From NCBI RefSeq assembly GCF_003014615.1, contig NZ_PYGI01000027.1:1-48612 (forward strand): 48,612 nt of DNA, given 5' to 3'. The notes beneath the pieces are model-generated. The model was not told the origin of the DNA, did not search any database, and saw nothing but the letters and a program-made list of their open reading frames with translations. Each line of letters starts with the position of its first letter. Positions within the stretch are counted from its first letter, which is position 1. This DNA comes from Marinobacterium halophilum. Its GTDB lineage: Bacteria > Pseudomonadota > Gammaproteobacteria > Pseudomonadales > Balneatricaceae. Below are positions 16,077 to 25,108 of this stretch, one piece after another. The position numbers were made by a program, and so were the translations under genes.

Positions 16077-17987
16077 ATGAAACGATACCTTGCCCCCATA
16101 GCAGCCGTCTTCATGTTGATGGCCTGTTCCTCTGATGTCGAATTTACCCCCAAGACCGGTGATGAACGTGCCTACTGGCTGTTGACCGATACCCGCGTCG
16201 ATATTGGCGGTCGGGTTCAGAGCCAGAGCAGTCGGGCACTGATGCGCTATCAAGTTGAAGCCACCGCACCCGATCTGCACATGACCCTGATACCTGAGTA
16301 CATGGAAATGGACGGCGGTGGCAGTAGCAGCTTTAACAGCCTGGCGACACCGGACGATGATGATGAGCTGTATCAGCTGCTGTCGTCCGGTTTTGATATG
16401 ACGCTGGATGCTGAAACCGGCCAGATGAAGGCTTTCAGCGGTCGGGACAGTGCCAGTTGGGCCCAGGTGCTTGAGCGCAGCGGCGATCAGTTGGTCGAAG
16501 AGCTGAGCAAGGGGTTGAGTACCCCCGGTCTGTTGCAATCCATACCGGCCAAGGTAGGTACCGAAGTCGATCTGGCTGAGTTCAATGGTTATCCGGCGCA
16601 GTTGAAGGTGGTCAACGTGACCGATACCCAGCTGACAGCCACCCTGAGTTCCACCTCTGCCAAGGGACGGATCTATGCGGAACTGACCCAGGCTCGTGAC
16701 AGTGGCTGGTTGGAACAAATGCTGCTGGTGATTGATGCGCCGTTCAGCATGTACGGCCGTACGGGGCAGGTACGCACGCGGCTGGCGATGCTCCCGGAAG
16801 ATGCGCCCGCCGCACATCTGGGTAACTACTTGTCATTCTCAAGGGGTGATGAATGGTACGAGATCGTTCATCCCGAGCAGGATCTGACCGGCATAGCCGC
16901 ACCGACTCCGGCGCAGGTGTTTGCCTATGATCACGGTGTCTATACCGATGAGGTTGAAGGCGTGAATCTGCAAGTCCTGCATTCACTGGATCAGGTAACC
17001 GTACCGGCTGATGTGATCTTCAACCAGGTGCGCGCCTATGATGCCGAAGGCGTTCTATTGCCGGTACGCTTTGCCAATGTTGGCGGTTTCAGCCTGAGCG
17101 ATTTTGATGGTCCGGTCCGCAGCTGGTCCAGCCTGCTGCCCTTGGGCTGGGACCAGCAAGCGAATCTGGAGCAGATTCACAGCTACAAGGCCGAGGTCGC
17201 CTTGCAGCCACATTACATGCAGGTGCACACATTCGACTGGACACCGGGCCAGGAGCAGGTGCATGACCTGGAGGGTATTGACCTGCGCATCACACCGGTA
17301 GCGGGGCTGGCGCAGGTATATAAAATCGAAATTAATACCCACGGCAGTACGCGTTATCCACTGCATTATTTTGGTGGCGTAGAGGGACGCATGCAGTGGC
17401 AGGACGTGGGCTTGGGACCGGCCTGGCTGACGCCCGGCGAGCGCAATCTGTTCAATGCCTACCAGCAGAACAAGGGCAGCTTGAGCTGGCGGCTGGAGTT
17501 GGATGAACAGCCCGAGCAGATCAGTGTGTACCTGGTCTTGCCAGAGGCGCAGCCGAGCGCACGACGTGAGATAACCTTCATCTCCCCTGAGGTGTTTGCA
17601 CGCGACCCGGAAATGCCGCCGCTGGAGCAGCATTATCTATTCGGTCCGCCCTGGCAGTACCGGGGCAAAACGACGCTGGACTTCAACCCCGAACAGCCGG
17701 CGATGCTGGATGAGAGCGGGCAGAGCGGGCAGAGCGGGCAGAGCGCGCAAGCAGTGCTGCCGGGTGAGTGGAGCGCGGCCTGTACCCTCGAAGTGACCGA
17801 TGCCGAACCGGTCAACGGCCATGCGCTGGAATGGCGACCGGTCGATGAGTGCCGGGAGCAGGAATGCGACAACCTCTATTTGCACCAGCAGCAGGCCTAT
17901 GAACTGGCCACCGATGATGGTGAGCAGCGCTACTTTTATGGCCGCGAAGTGAGCAGCCGTCTGAGTTGTCAGGGCGTACCACAATGA
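16077..17987 (+). CDS. Large predicted lipoprotein with SGQ repeats
   Basis: This 636-residue protein has a lipobox, FMLMAC (Cys17), and therefore should be lipid-anchored. The mature part is acidic, beta-rich by composition and without a domain I recognise. Near residues 546-558 there are four tandem three-residue units (SGQ, SGQ, SGQ, SAQ) from a 9-base repeat at 17715-17750. Cysteines are few except near the C-terminus (about 9 in all, several in ECREQECDN). The frame ends at TGA 17985-17987 and the same frame stays open for another 103 codons, so the protein may be the larger part of a split gene. The downstream MORN protein is also exported, suggesting an envelope function. Confidence 0.65.
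   Translation: MKRYLAPIAAVFMLMACSSDVEFTPKTGDERAYWLLTDTRVDIGGRVQSQSSRALMRYQVEATAPDLHMTLIPEYMEMDGGGSSSFNSLATPDDDDELYQLLSSGFDMTLDAETGQMKAFSGRDSASWAQVLERSGDQLVEELSKGLSTPGLLQSIPAKVGTEVDLAEFNGYPAQLKVVNVTDTQLTATLSSTSAKGRIYAELTQARDSGWLEQMLLVIDAPFSMYGRTGQVRTRLAMLPEDAPAAHLGNYLSFSRGDEWYEIVHPEQDLTGIAAPTPAQVFAYDHGVYTDEVEGVNLQVLHSLDQVTVPADVIFNQVRAYDAEGVLLPVRFANVGGFSLSDFDGPVRSWSSLLPLGWDQQANLEQIHSYKAEVALQPHYMQVHTFDWTPGQEQVHDLEGIDLRITPVAGLAQVYKIEINTHGSTRYPLHYFGGVEGRMQWQDVGLGPAWLTPGERNLFNAYQQNKGSLSWRLELDEQPEQISVYLVLPEAQPSARREITFISPEVFARDPEMPPLEQHYLFGPPWQYRGKTTLDFNPEQPAMLDESGQSGQSGQSAQAVLPGEWSAACTLEVTDAEPVNGHALEWRPVDECREQECDNLYLHQQQAYELATDDGEQRYFYGREVSSRLSCQGVPQ
17715..17750 (+). repeat. In-frame 9-base tandem repeat in the lipoprotein gene
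   Basis: AGCGGGCAG occurs three times exactly and once with changes, encoding SGQ-type units. Copy-number change would lengthen or shorten a linker without shifting the frame. Confidence 0.85.
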
Positions 17988-18299
17988 GTGGAACTGGCGT
18001 ACAGCCCTGCTGAACAACCATGGCTGATACCGCTGGCCGCCTTGCCTGATGTGGATCGGGAGCAGCTGGTGAGTGAGTTCCTGCAACGGTACCGCTTTTA
18101 CGATGCCAAAGGGGAAGTGTTGGGGCTGTTTGGGCCCGAAGGACGCGCCCTGCCATTGAACGGGACGCGTTTGGCGGATGCACTGGTCGACGGTGACCGG
18201 CTGCGGCTGGGAGGACGGGTCAGCCGTATTACCCATGTAGCATTGGGTGCCGAACCGGTCATTCACGACTGGACCCTCAGCTTTCCGTCATTGCCTTAA
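17988..18299 (+). CDS. 103-residue fragment in frame with the upstream lipoprotein
   Basis: This open frame begins with GTG immediately after the TGA of the lipoprotein gene and shares its reading frame. It has no signal peptide (VELAYSPAEQPWLIPLAAL) and no convincing ribosome site; the nearest aggg is 13 bases away. An overlapping ATG (17984) leads only to a nine-codon peptide. It is therefore either a small separate protein with a GTG start or the C-terminal piece of the lipoprotein separated by a stop codon. It ends 12 bases before the MORN gene. No domain is recognised. Confidence 0.45.
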   Translation: MELAYSPAEQPWLIPLAALPDVDREQLVSEFLQRYRFYDAKGEVLGLFGPEGRALPLNGTRLADALVDGDRLRLGGRVSRITHVALGAEPVIHDWTLSFPSLP

Positions 18300-18311
18300 G
18301 GAAGAGTCACA

Positions 18312-20183
18312 ATGCGTTATTTGATGCTGTTGCCCCTGCTGTTGCTCAGTGCCTTGAGTCATGCCGAAACGGTGTGGCTGAACGACCAGTGGGATGTTGT
18401 GGATGCAGAAGCCAAGGCGTCCTATTACCTCCGTCAGCATCCGGTCGAACAGGATGGCCGTTGGCCGATTACGCTGTACTACAAGGGCAGTGAGACGCCG
18501 CGCTATACAAGTTTCCTGAATGGCCCGAGTCTGCAAGATGATCTGCTGGTCGGCGCGTTCACCTTCTACCACGCCAATGGACAGATCTCTTCAGTCGGCC
18601 AGCGCAGTGACAGCGGTCAGCATGAAGGCGTAACCCGCTTCTATGATGATGCCGGGGTGTTGACGCACGAGAACAGCTATCGCAACGGCGAGCCGCACGG
18701 CCTGCAGAAAAGTTATCAGGCCAACGGTCAGCTGGACCGGATTTATTGGGCCGATCAGGGCAAGGCCACGGGGGTGGATGCCCATTACTACGAAGATGGT
18801 AGCCTCAAATCAACCCATTCGCTGCACAACAACGAGGCACATGGCGAGCAAAATGCCTATTACCCCGATGGCCAGTTGCGTGAGCGTACCCATTACACCC
18901 ACGGTGTGCAGCTGGGCGAGAAGGTGCGTTACCACGCCGATGGCCAGCTGGCTTATCGTGCGACCTACAGTGCCGAGGGGCTGGATGGTACGTCGGTCAG
19001 TTACTACAAGGACGGCCAGATGCAGCGTGAAGACGTGATGCGCAAGGGCAAGCGCCACGGTCTTGCCCGCTTCTGGGCCGAAAACGGACAATTGACGCAG
19101 GCGACCCATTACCGAAACGACAAACGCCATGGCGAAAGCCGTCATTATGACGCAAACGGCATGCTTGAACGGCTGGAGCATTACGAGAACAGTCGCGAGA
19201 TTGGCGAGCAGCGTCGTTACCATTCCGGTAGCGAGCAGGTGCAACGCATCAGCCATTATGACCAGCAGCACCGCCTGACCAGGCAGCAGCACTTTGAGCC
19301 GAATGGCGAGATGTCGCAGGACATCAGTATCCGCTATCGCCAGGGACATGCCGTGCGTGACAGCCGTTATTTCGAGGCGGGTGTGCTCAGCCGACGTCAG
19401 CAGAACGATGATGGCCGCGACTGGCAGCTGACCGAGCGCTTTGATGCCGAGGGCACGTTGGTTGGACGCGAGGAGCGGCTTGGCTATAGCCTGGAAGGGC
19501 TATACCTGACGCGGGGTGATCTGGGCTGGACTGGCCCTGCCTATGAACAACGGGTCAATTACCAGAACGGTCGTCAACACGGTGACTACGAGCGACGTCT
19601 GCTCAGCGGCGAATTGCTTGAGCAGGGTGAATATGCCGAAGGGGTCAAAGTGGGGCGTTGGGAATACCGTGACGATTATTCCCACCGTATCGAGCACTTC
19701 AACCGCAAGGGCCAGTACGATGGCGAGCAGCGCTACTTGATGCCGGACGGACAGCTGAAGCGGCTGGCGCATTACCGTAACGACCAGCTGCAGGGGGCGT
19801 ATGAAGAGTACGACGAAGACGGTCGCCTGATCGCCAAGGGCAGTTATCAGGATAACCAGCGCCACGGTGCCTGGCAGCATCTGGATGATTACGAGCTGCA
19901 GCATCTGTTGTGGCAGGGCGAATATCACCAGGGTGATAAAGTGGGTGACTGGGTTGCCCATTCGGCCGCCGGTTATGTGACCGGTCGTGAACAATATGAT
20001 GACCAGGGGTGTGCCCAGGGCGCGTTCTATTACTTTACCGACGAAGGCTTGCTGACTGGTGTGGCGCGTTACCGGGATGGCGAACGTCATGGTAGCAGCA
20101 TCAGCTATATCAATGGCCGGGCCTATAGCTGCAGCGTCTATGATCAGGGCAGCCTTGTGTCGGAAGACTGCAACGACGGGTAA
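18312..20183 (+). CDS. Exported MORN-type repeat protein
   Basis: This 623-residue protein has a Sec signal peptide (MRYLMLLPLLLLSALSHA). It then carries more than twenty short repeats of the MORN_2 kind, seen as YY.DGQL, HANGQ, NGEPHG and similar tandem units of about 20-24 residues running almost to the end. MORN_2 proteins are repetitive beta structures; bacterial examples are often annotated as YwqK-like antitoxins only because of the repeat. It is predicted to be periplasmic or outer-membrane associated. The ribosome site is aaggaag. It directly follows the lipoprotein pieces and probably shares their transcript. Confidence 0.8.
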   Translation: MRYLMLLPLLLLSALSHAETVWLNDQWDVVDAEAKASYYLRQHPVEQDGRWPITLYYKGSETPRYTSFLNGPSLQDDLLVGAFTFYHANGQISSVGQRSDSGQHEGVTRFYDDAGVLTHENSYRNGEPHGLQKSYQANGQLDRIYWADQGKATGVDAHYYEDGSLKSTHSLHNNEAHGEQNAYYPDGQLRERTHYTHGVQLGEKVRYHADGQLAYRATYSAEGLDGTSVSYYKDGQMQREDVMRKGKRHGLARFWAENGQLTQATHYRNDKRHGESRHYDANGMLERLEHYENSREIGEQRRYHSGSEQVQRISHYDQQHRLTRQQHFEPNGEMSQDISIRYRQGHAVRDSRYFEAGVLSRRQQNDDGRDWQLTERFDAEGTLVGREERLGYSLEGLYLTRGDLGWTGPAYEQRVNYQNGRQHGDYERRLLSGELLEQGEYAEGVKVGRWEYRDDYSHRIEHFNRKGQYDGEQRYLMPDGQLKRLAHYRNDQLQGAYEEYDEDGRLIAKGSYQDNQRHGAWQHLDDYELQHLLWQGEYHQGDKVGDWVAHSAAGYVTGREQYDDQGCAQGAFYYFTDEGLLTGVARYRDGERHGSSISYINGRAYSCSVYDQGSLVSEDCNDG

Positions 20184-20343
20184 GCGCATGTGTGAGCCCT
20201 CCGTGGCATAATGCTCGAAGGCGGTCCATGTGACGGCCTTAGTAATCGTTTTTTGTTGCAGCGCAGTGTTCGGGTCTTCAGTCCGAGGGCGCTTTGTGGG
20301 ACAGTGTTGTCTCTAAACAGCAGTAATGGAACAACGGGGTTCG

Positions 20344-21135
20344 ATGAGCAAACTCAATATTCTGGTGGTGGATGATGCCCGCTTTATCCGCGAGCGTGTC
20401 ACCTCTATGGTGCGTGAGGCCTTTCCCGACTTCAACGTGATAGCGGTGGAGAACGGGATGCATGCGCGCACGGCGATGCAGCAAAAGCAGTACGATCTGA
20501 TTCTCTGCGATTGGGAAATGCCTGAAATGAGCGGATTGGAAGTGCTGCAATGGACGCGCGCGCAGGCCAGCTACCAGAGCACCCCGTTCCTGATGGTGAC
20601 CAGCCGTGGTGAGCGCGAGTATGTGCTCAAGGCGATCCAGTCGGGGGTGAATGATTATCTGGGCAAGCCGTTTACCCGTGAACAGCTGGTGCAGAAGATG
20701 GTCAAGGCGCTGGACAAGCGCCAGCAGCTCAGTCCTGCGCAGCAGGCGCGCGCGACCTCCATGCTGGAAGCGGAAAAGCAGAAACAGCCAACCGCAGCAG
20801 TACCGGCACGGGGTGGTGTTGGCAAGCCCAAAGGGCTGGCCCAGTTGCGTAACAGCCAGCAAACCTTCCGTTGCGCAATCAAGGACTTGAACCTGCGTGA
20901 AGTGAAGGTGGTGATCAAGAACGAAGGCTGTTTCCCGCAGGTGCTGGAACAGGTCGTGGTCGATATCGAGCAGCTGTCCGGTGACAGCGTTGCCCGCCTC
21001 AACGGTTTCGTGACTCTGGTGCAGGCGACCGAACAGAAGCTTGAAGCCGCCTATGTCGACGTGCGAGTCAGCTTCATGGATGACGATCCGGACAAACTGG
21101 CCCATCTGTCCAAATATATCGCCAGCGTACGCTGA
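20344..21135 (+). CDS. CheY-like response regulator with an unassigned C-terminal domain
   Basis: This 263-residue protein has an N-terminal receiver domain with the complete set of conserved residues: acidic pair D10/D11, phosphoacceptor D56 in LILCDWEMPEMSG, T86 in MVTSRG and K108 in GKPF. A Gln/Ala-rich linker (about 125-165) leads to an 85-residue C-terminal part (FRCAIKDLNLREVKVVIKN onwards) that I cannot assign; it is not an obvious DNA-binding helix-turn-helix, so the output may be protein or nucleotide binding. ATG 20344 is preferred to ATG 20326 because it directly precedes the receiver and has gggg upstream. No histidine kinase is in the window. Confidence 0.8.
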   Translation: MSKLNILVVDDARFIRERVTSMVREAFPDFNVIAVENGMHARTAMQQKQYDLILCDWEMPEMSGLEVLQWTRAQASYQSTPFLMVTSRGEREYVLKAIQSGVNDYLGKPFTREQLVQKMVKALDKRQQLSPAQQARATSMLEAEKQKQPTAAVPARGGVGKPKGLAQLRNSQQTFRCAIKDLNLREVKVVIKNEGCFPQVLEQVVVDIEQLSGDSVARLNGFVTLVQATEQKLEAAYVDVRVSFMDDDPDKLAHLSKYIASVR

Positions 21136-21151
21136 GCGCCGGAGGTTGATA

Positions 21152-21829
21152 ATGCGTCGGTTACTGCGGTGGAGCCTGGTGGGAGTAATGCTGCTGGGGG
21201 GCTGTGCGGCACCGCCGCCGGAAACGGTCACGCCAGTGCCTCCTGCCGCCGTGGTGCCGCTGGCGCTGCAACCGATGCCCGTGTATGACCGTCAGGCGGG
21301 CGTGGTGCTGACGCAGGCGCTGGTTGCACAGTACCTGCAGGGGCCGCACTATCGCATGTCGACGCCGTTACCTCTGAGCCGTGACTACCGTGCCGGCACG
21401 GTTCTGGCAACGTCGGACCCGCGCCGTCTGCTGGTCCCCTATTCCAGCGGGCAGGCGTGGGGCAGCGTGGCGGTGACTGTTGGGCAGGGCAGTATCATGA
21501 ATGCCTTTCGCGTGCAGCGCGATAGCGAGTCAGGCTACGCACTGGTGCTGAAACGGGTGCGGATCTGCCTCAATACCGGCGCTGATCGGGCACCGGTATG
21601 GCAGGGCAACCGCTGGCTGTTTTCATCCACGCAAGCGGGACGTTTCGAGTGCAGTGGCCAGACCAACGGCTCGCTGTTCCAGCTGGGCTCCGGTTTGCCG
21701 GGTGTGCTGGGGCCATATGTCGAGGCCGGTGACACCGTGCTTTATGCCCGTGACTGGAGTATTCTGCACCAGATTGCCAGCCTGCTGGCACACCAGTTTC
21801 CGCACCTGCGGGTGCCTCGAGTCCATTAA
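21152..21829 (+). CDS. Predicted small lipoprotein
   Basis: This 225-residue protein starts MRRLLRWSLVGVMLLGGC, a clean lipobox with lipidation at Cys18, followed by a Pro/Val-rich linker. The mature domain has a central GSVAVTVGQGSIMNAFRVQR segment and two cysteines that could pair (CLNTG and FECSG). I recognise no family. ggagg lies seven bases before ATG 21152, and the gene follows the response regulator by 16 bases, so they are probably cotranscribed. Confidence 0.65.
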   Translation: MRRLLRWSLVGVMLLGGCAAPPPETVTPVPPAAVVPLALQPMPVYDRQAGVVLTQALVAQYLQGPHYRMSTPLPLSRDYRAGTVLATSDPRRLLVPYSSGQAWGSVAVTVGQGSIMNAFRVQRDSESGYALVLKRVRICLNTGADRAPVWQGNRWLFSSTQAGRFECSGQTNGSLFQLGSGLPGVLGPYVEAGDTVLYARDWSILHQIASLLAHQFPHLRVPRVH

Positions 21830-21865
21830 AGCTGTCGGTCGGCAGCTTCCGCCCCGGAATTAATT

Positions 21866-22705
21866 ATGCTCAGTTATCAGCACGGCTTTCATGCCGGTAA
21901 CTTCGCCGATGTACACAAACATCTGCTCCTGACCCTGTTGCTGCAGGCTCTGAATCGTAAAACCAAACCCTGGAGTTATCTGGAAACCCATGGCGGGCGT
22001 GCCCGTTATGATCTGACCAGTGCTCAGGCCAGTAAAACTGGTGAGTTTCAGGCCGGTATTGCCAGGATCTGGCAGCAGCCGGCGCCGGCAGCCGCACAGG
22101 CTTATCTGGAACAGGTATGTGCACTCAACACCGAGGCACTAACGGCCTATCCAGGCTCTCCGCTGCTGGCGGCGCAGCTGGCGCGGGAACATGACCGTAT
22201 CAGTGTGATGGAGTTGCATCCGGCCGAGGCCGAGGCACTGAAGGCGGTGTTCCGGCAGGACGCACGGGTGGCGGTGCATCACCGTGACGGTTATGAAGGG
22301 GTGTTGTCATTGCTGCCGCCCAAGCCCAATCGGGGCGTGGTGTTGATCGATCCGTCGTTCGAGGTGAAGCAGGAATACGCCGATCTGGTGCAGTTTGTCA
22401 GCAAGGCCTATCAACGTTGGTCCAACGGCTGCTTCGCAATCTGGTATCCGTTGTTACCGGCGGGACAGTGGCAACGGATGAAGCGGGATCTGGCCGCGAG
22501 CGGTATTCGCAAGATTTTGTGTGCCGAGCTGGAGGTGTCCGCCGCCGATGGTGAGCGCGGCATGTATGGCAGTGGCATGCTGGTGATCAACCCGCCCTGG
22601 CAGCTGGACCAGACCCTGGCATCCGTATCGCCCTGGTTGGTGGAACAGCTGCAGGTGGAGCGGGGAAGCGGTACCTGGCGCGTGGACTGGCTGGTACCGG
22701 AGTAA
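21866..22705 (+). CDS. rlmJ: 23S rRNA (adenine-2030-N6)-methyltransferase
   Basis: This 279-residue protein is recognised from its N-terminus MLSYQHGFHAGNFADVHKH, and from ETHGGRARYDL and HHRDGYEG further on, all typical of RlmJ, which methylates A2030 of 23S rRNA with SAM. The catalytic (D/N/S)PP(Y/F) motif appears as DPSF (LIDPSFEVKQEY, about residues 157-160), with Ser replacing the second Pro. The length matches the family. The gene stands alone, 36 bases after the lipoprotein gene, and is convergent with the next gene across 3 bases. Confidence 0.9.
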   Translation: MLSYQHGFHAGNFADVHKHLLLTLLLQALNRKTKPWSYLETHGGRARYDLTSAQASKTGEFQAGIARIWQQPAPAAAQAYLEQVCALNTEALTAYPGSPLLAAQLAREHDRISVMELHPAEAEALKAVFRQDARVAVHHRDGYEGVLSLLPPKPNRGVVLIDPSFEVKQEYADLVQFVSKAYQRWSNGCFAIWYPLLPAGQWQRMKRDLAASGIRKILCAELEVSAADGERGMYGSGMLVINPPWQLDQTLASVSPWLVEQLQVERGSGTWRVDWLVPE

Positions 22706-22708
22706 GGC

Positions 22709-22975
22709 TTAGTACAGGGCTTTCTCGTCACGCACGACGTCGATCAGTAACTCCAGAAAAAGGCGATCGGCGTCGCTGTGTTCAACCGGGATCTTGACGT
22801 TGGTGGTGGACGACAGCTCATCGGCAATCAGAACGGCAGCGTTTTTGTCGTTGACATGCTTGCGGGCAATCTCCAGCGCTGTTTCGCTGATATCGGGTTC
22901 TACCAGAACCTTGCGGATAAAGCGCAGCAGCTCGTTGATCACGCGCTCCTTGTTTTTAATCTCGGCAATACTCAT
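22709..22975 (-). CDS. Small conserved-looking helical protein, 88 aa
   Basis: This 88-residue, mostly helical, acidic protein (MSIAEIKNKERVINELLRFI at the start, LFLELLIDVVRDEKALY at the end) has no membrane segment or cysteine. I do not recognise it. Chromosomal codon use and a plausible ribosome site (gagagc on the minus strand) support it as real. It is convergent with rlmJ. Confidence 0.55.
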   Translation of the reverse strand: MSIAEIKNKERVINELLRFIRKVLVEPDISETALEIARKHVNDKNAAVLIADELSSTTNVKIPVEHSDADRLFLELLIDVVRDEKALY

Positions 22976-23310
22976 CGTGTGCTCTCCGGCAAAGAAACTG
23001 AACTCGCGCCTACTATACCGCCAATGGTCGATGACGCCCAGTCCACGACATTAGTGGTAGATGGTGCATTGGCAAGCAGTAGACGGTTGATCGATGCTTG
23101 TCAAGGTGCGAGAATGGAGAGCTATTTGTTTTCAAGGCTTGCGGTGGTAGGAAATCCCGAGACCGCGGGTGGTTATAAGCGCTACCCGGCTTAAGTCTCA
23201 GAACAGGTCTGTCAGGTAAGATGATCCTCGCCTGGCCAGCACCCGAACATGTGCCAATACATGCCTGCGGGCAGGGCACGGTGGGCGGTATGATCGTCCC
23301 GTGACCGGCC
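22976..23310. other. Gap upstream of the ilvI leader region
   Basis: This stretch of about 335 bases has no supportable gene. It must hold the promoters for the 88-residue gene (minus) and for ilvI-ilvH (plus). I see no confident -35/-10 pair. Several GC-rich short inverted repeats are present near 23230-23290. Confidence 0.4.
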
Positions 23311-23373
23311 ATGTTTATCGTTGCACAAACGCTGAAACTGTTAGTTCACCGGCAGGCTGCCGGTGCTGAGTAG
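23311..23373 (+). promoter_or_regulatory. Possible leader peptide with overlapping hairpin before ilvI
   Basis: A 20-codon frame, [20 protein letters not shown] then TAG, holds six branched-chain residues (Ile, two Val, three Leu), and its stop lies 11 bases before the ilvI start. Its second half overlaps a perfect 8-base stem, CACCGGCA/TGCCGGTG (23347-23365). This resembles a branched-chain attenuation leader, but there is no T-run after the hairpin and the leader has no clear ribosome site. Confidence 0.3.
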
Positions 23374-23384
23374 AGGGTACAACA

Positions 23385-25106
23385 GTGGAATTACTTTCAG
23401 GCGCAGAAATGGTGGTACGCGCCCTCAAAGATGAGGGTGTTAAGTACATCTATGGTTATCCGGGCGGGTCGTTGCTGCATGTATACGATGCCCTGTTCCA
23501 GCAGGAAGATGTACAGCACATTCTAGTGCGCCATGAGCAGGCTGCAACTCACATGGCGGATGCCTATGCACGTGCGACCGGCAAGGCCGGCGTTGCGTTG
23601 GTAACCTCCGGCCCGGGTGCGACCAATGCCGTGACCGGTATCGCAACCGCATTCATGGACTCCATCCCGATGGTGGTTATCACCGGTCAGGTGATGAGTC
23701 ATTTGATCGGCGAAGATGCCTTCCAGGAAACCGACATGCTCGGTATCTCCCGTCCGATCGTGAAGCACAACTTCAGTGTGCAGCGCCCCGAGGACATTCC
23801 GGGTATCGTCAAGAAGGCGTTCCATATCGCCGAAAGCGGGCGTCCGGGTCCGGTCGTCATCGACCTGCCCAAGGATATGACGACGCCGACCGAACGCTAC
23901 CCGTATGAATATCCGCAGCATGTCAAAATGCGCTCATACACGCCGATCACCCGTGGCCACAGCGGCCAGATCAAGAAAGCGACCGATCTGCTGCTGACCG
24001 CCAAGCGTCCGGTGATCTATGCCGGTGGTGGCGTCATCATGGGCAATGCCAGCAACGAGCTGATCGAGCTGGCGCAGCTGCTTAACTTCCCGGTGACCAA
24101 CACGCTGATGGGGCTCGGTGGCTATCCGGGTACGGATCGTCAGTTTGTCGGCATGCTGGGCATGCACGGCAGCTACGAAGCCAACATGGCGATGCACCAC
24201 GCGGATCTGATCCTGGCGGTGGGCGCGCGCTTTGATGACCGCGTGACCAACGGTACCGACAAGTTCTGTCCGACGGCGAAGATCGTGCATATCGATATCG
24301 ATCCGGCTTCGATCTCCAAAACCGTGCAGGCGGATATCCCCATTGTGGGTCCGGCCAAGGTTGTCCTCGAAGAGATGGTGCAGCTGGTCAACGCCAGTCA
24401 GCAGCGTCCGGATGCAGCTGCGCTGCACGCCTGGTGGCAGCAGATCGACGAATGGCGTCAGCGCCATGGCGGTCGCTACCGCACCGACGACTCCGAGCTG
24501 ATGAAACCGCAGCAGGTCATCGAGATGCTGAGCAAGGTCACCAACGGCGATGCGTTTGTCACCTCCGACGTTGGCCAGCACCAGATGTTCGCGGCGCAGT
24601 ACTACAAGTTCAACAAGCCGAACCGCTGGATCAACTCCGGTGGCCTGGGCACCATGGGCTTCGGTCTGCCTGCCGCGATGGGCGTGAAGATGAACTTCCC
24701 CGACGACGAAGTTGTCTGCGTGACCGGTGAAGGCAGCATCCAGATGAACATCCAGGAGCTGTCCACTTGTAACCAGTACGACCTGCCGGTGAAGATTCTG
24801 TGTCTGAACAACCAGTCGCTGGGCATGGTGCGCCAGTGGCAGGACATGAACTACGAGTCCCGTCACTCCCAGTCCTACATGAACTCACTGCCGGACTTCG
24901 TCAAGCTGGTCGAGTCCTACGGTCATGTGGGCATCAAGGTCGAGAAGTATGCCGACCTGGAAGGTGCCATGCGTGAAGCCTTCGCGTTGAAGGATCGCCT
25001 GGTATTCATGGACGTCGCGGTCGACCCGTTCGAGCACGTCTATCCGATGCAGGTGCCCCGTGGTGCCATGCGTGACATGTGGCTGAGCAAGACCGAGAGG
25101 ACCTGA
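23385..25106 (+). CDS. ilvI: Acetolactate synthase, large catalytic subunit
   Basis: This 573-residue thiamine-diphosphate enzyme joins two pyruvates, or pyruvate and 2-oxobutyrate, as the first common step of valine, leucine and isoleucine synthesis. It shows the cofactor-activating glutamate in [14 protein letters not shown], the phosphate/FAD domain GGGVIMGN, and the Mg/ThDP motif [10 protein letters not shown] with [12 protein letters not shown] after it. The start is GTG at 23385, behind agaggg; no earlier in-frame ATG fits the family N-terminus [14 protein letters not shown]. The ilvH gene follows within 2 bases, giving the usual holoenzyme pair. Confidence 0.95.
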   Translation: MELLSGAEMVVRALKDEGVKYIYGYPGGSLLHVYDALFQQEDVQHILVRHEQAATHMADAYARATGKAGVALVTSGPGATNAVTGIATAFMDSIPMVVITGQVMSHLIGEDAFQETDMLGISRPIVKHNFSVQRPEDIPGIVKKAFHIAESGRPGPVVIDLPKDMTTPTERYPYEYPQHVKMRSYTPITRGHSGQIKKATDLLLTAKRPVIYAGGGVIMGNASNELIELAQLLNFPVTNTLMGLGGYPGTDRQFVGMLGMHGSYEANMAMHHADLILAVGARFDDRVTNGTDKFCPTAKIVHIDIDPASISKTVQADIPIVGPAKVVLEEMVQLVNASQQRPDAAALHAWWQQIDEWRQRHGGRYRTDDSELMKPQQVIEMLSKVTNGDAFVTSDVGQHQMFAAQYYKFNKPNRWINSGGLGTMGFGLPAAMGVKMNFPDDEVVCVTGEGSIQMNIQELSTCNQYDLPVKILCLNNQSLGMVRQWQDMNYESRHSQSYMNSLPDFVKLVESYGHVGIKVEKYADLEGAMREAFALKDRLVFMDVAVDPFEHVYPMQVPRGAMRDMWLSKTERT

Positions 25107-25108
25107 GT

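Noticed and set aside
17985-17987. TGA as a selenocysteine codon
   Set aside because: No selenocysteine insertion hairpin is evident just after it and the surrounding residues do not resemble a selenoprotein.
24727-24735. GEG instead of GDG in the acetolactate synthase cofactor motif
   Set aside because: I recall the same residue in Pseudomonas enzymes, so it is a lineage variant and not a defect.
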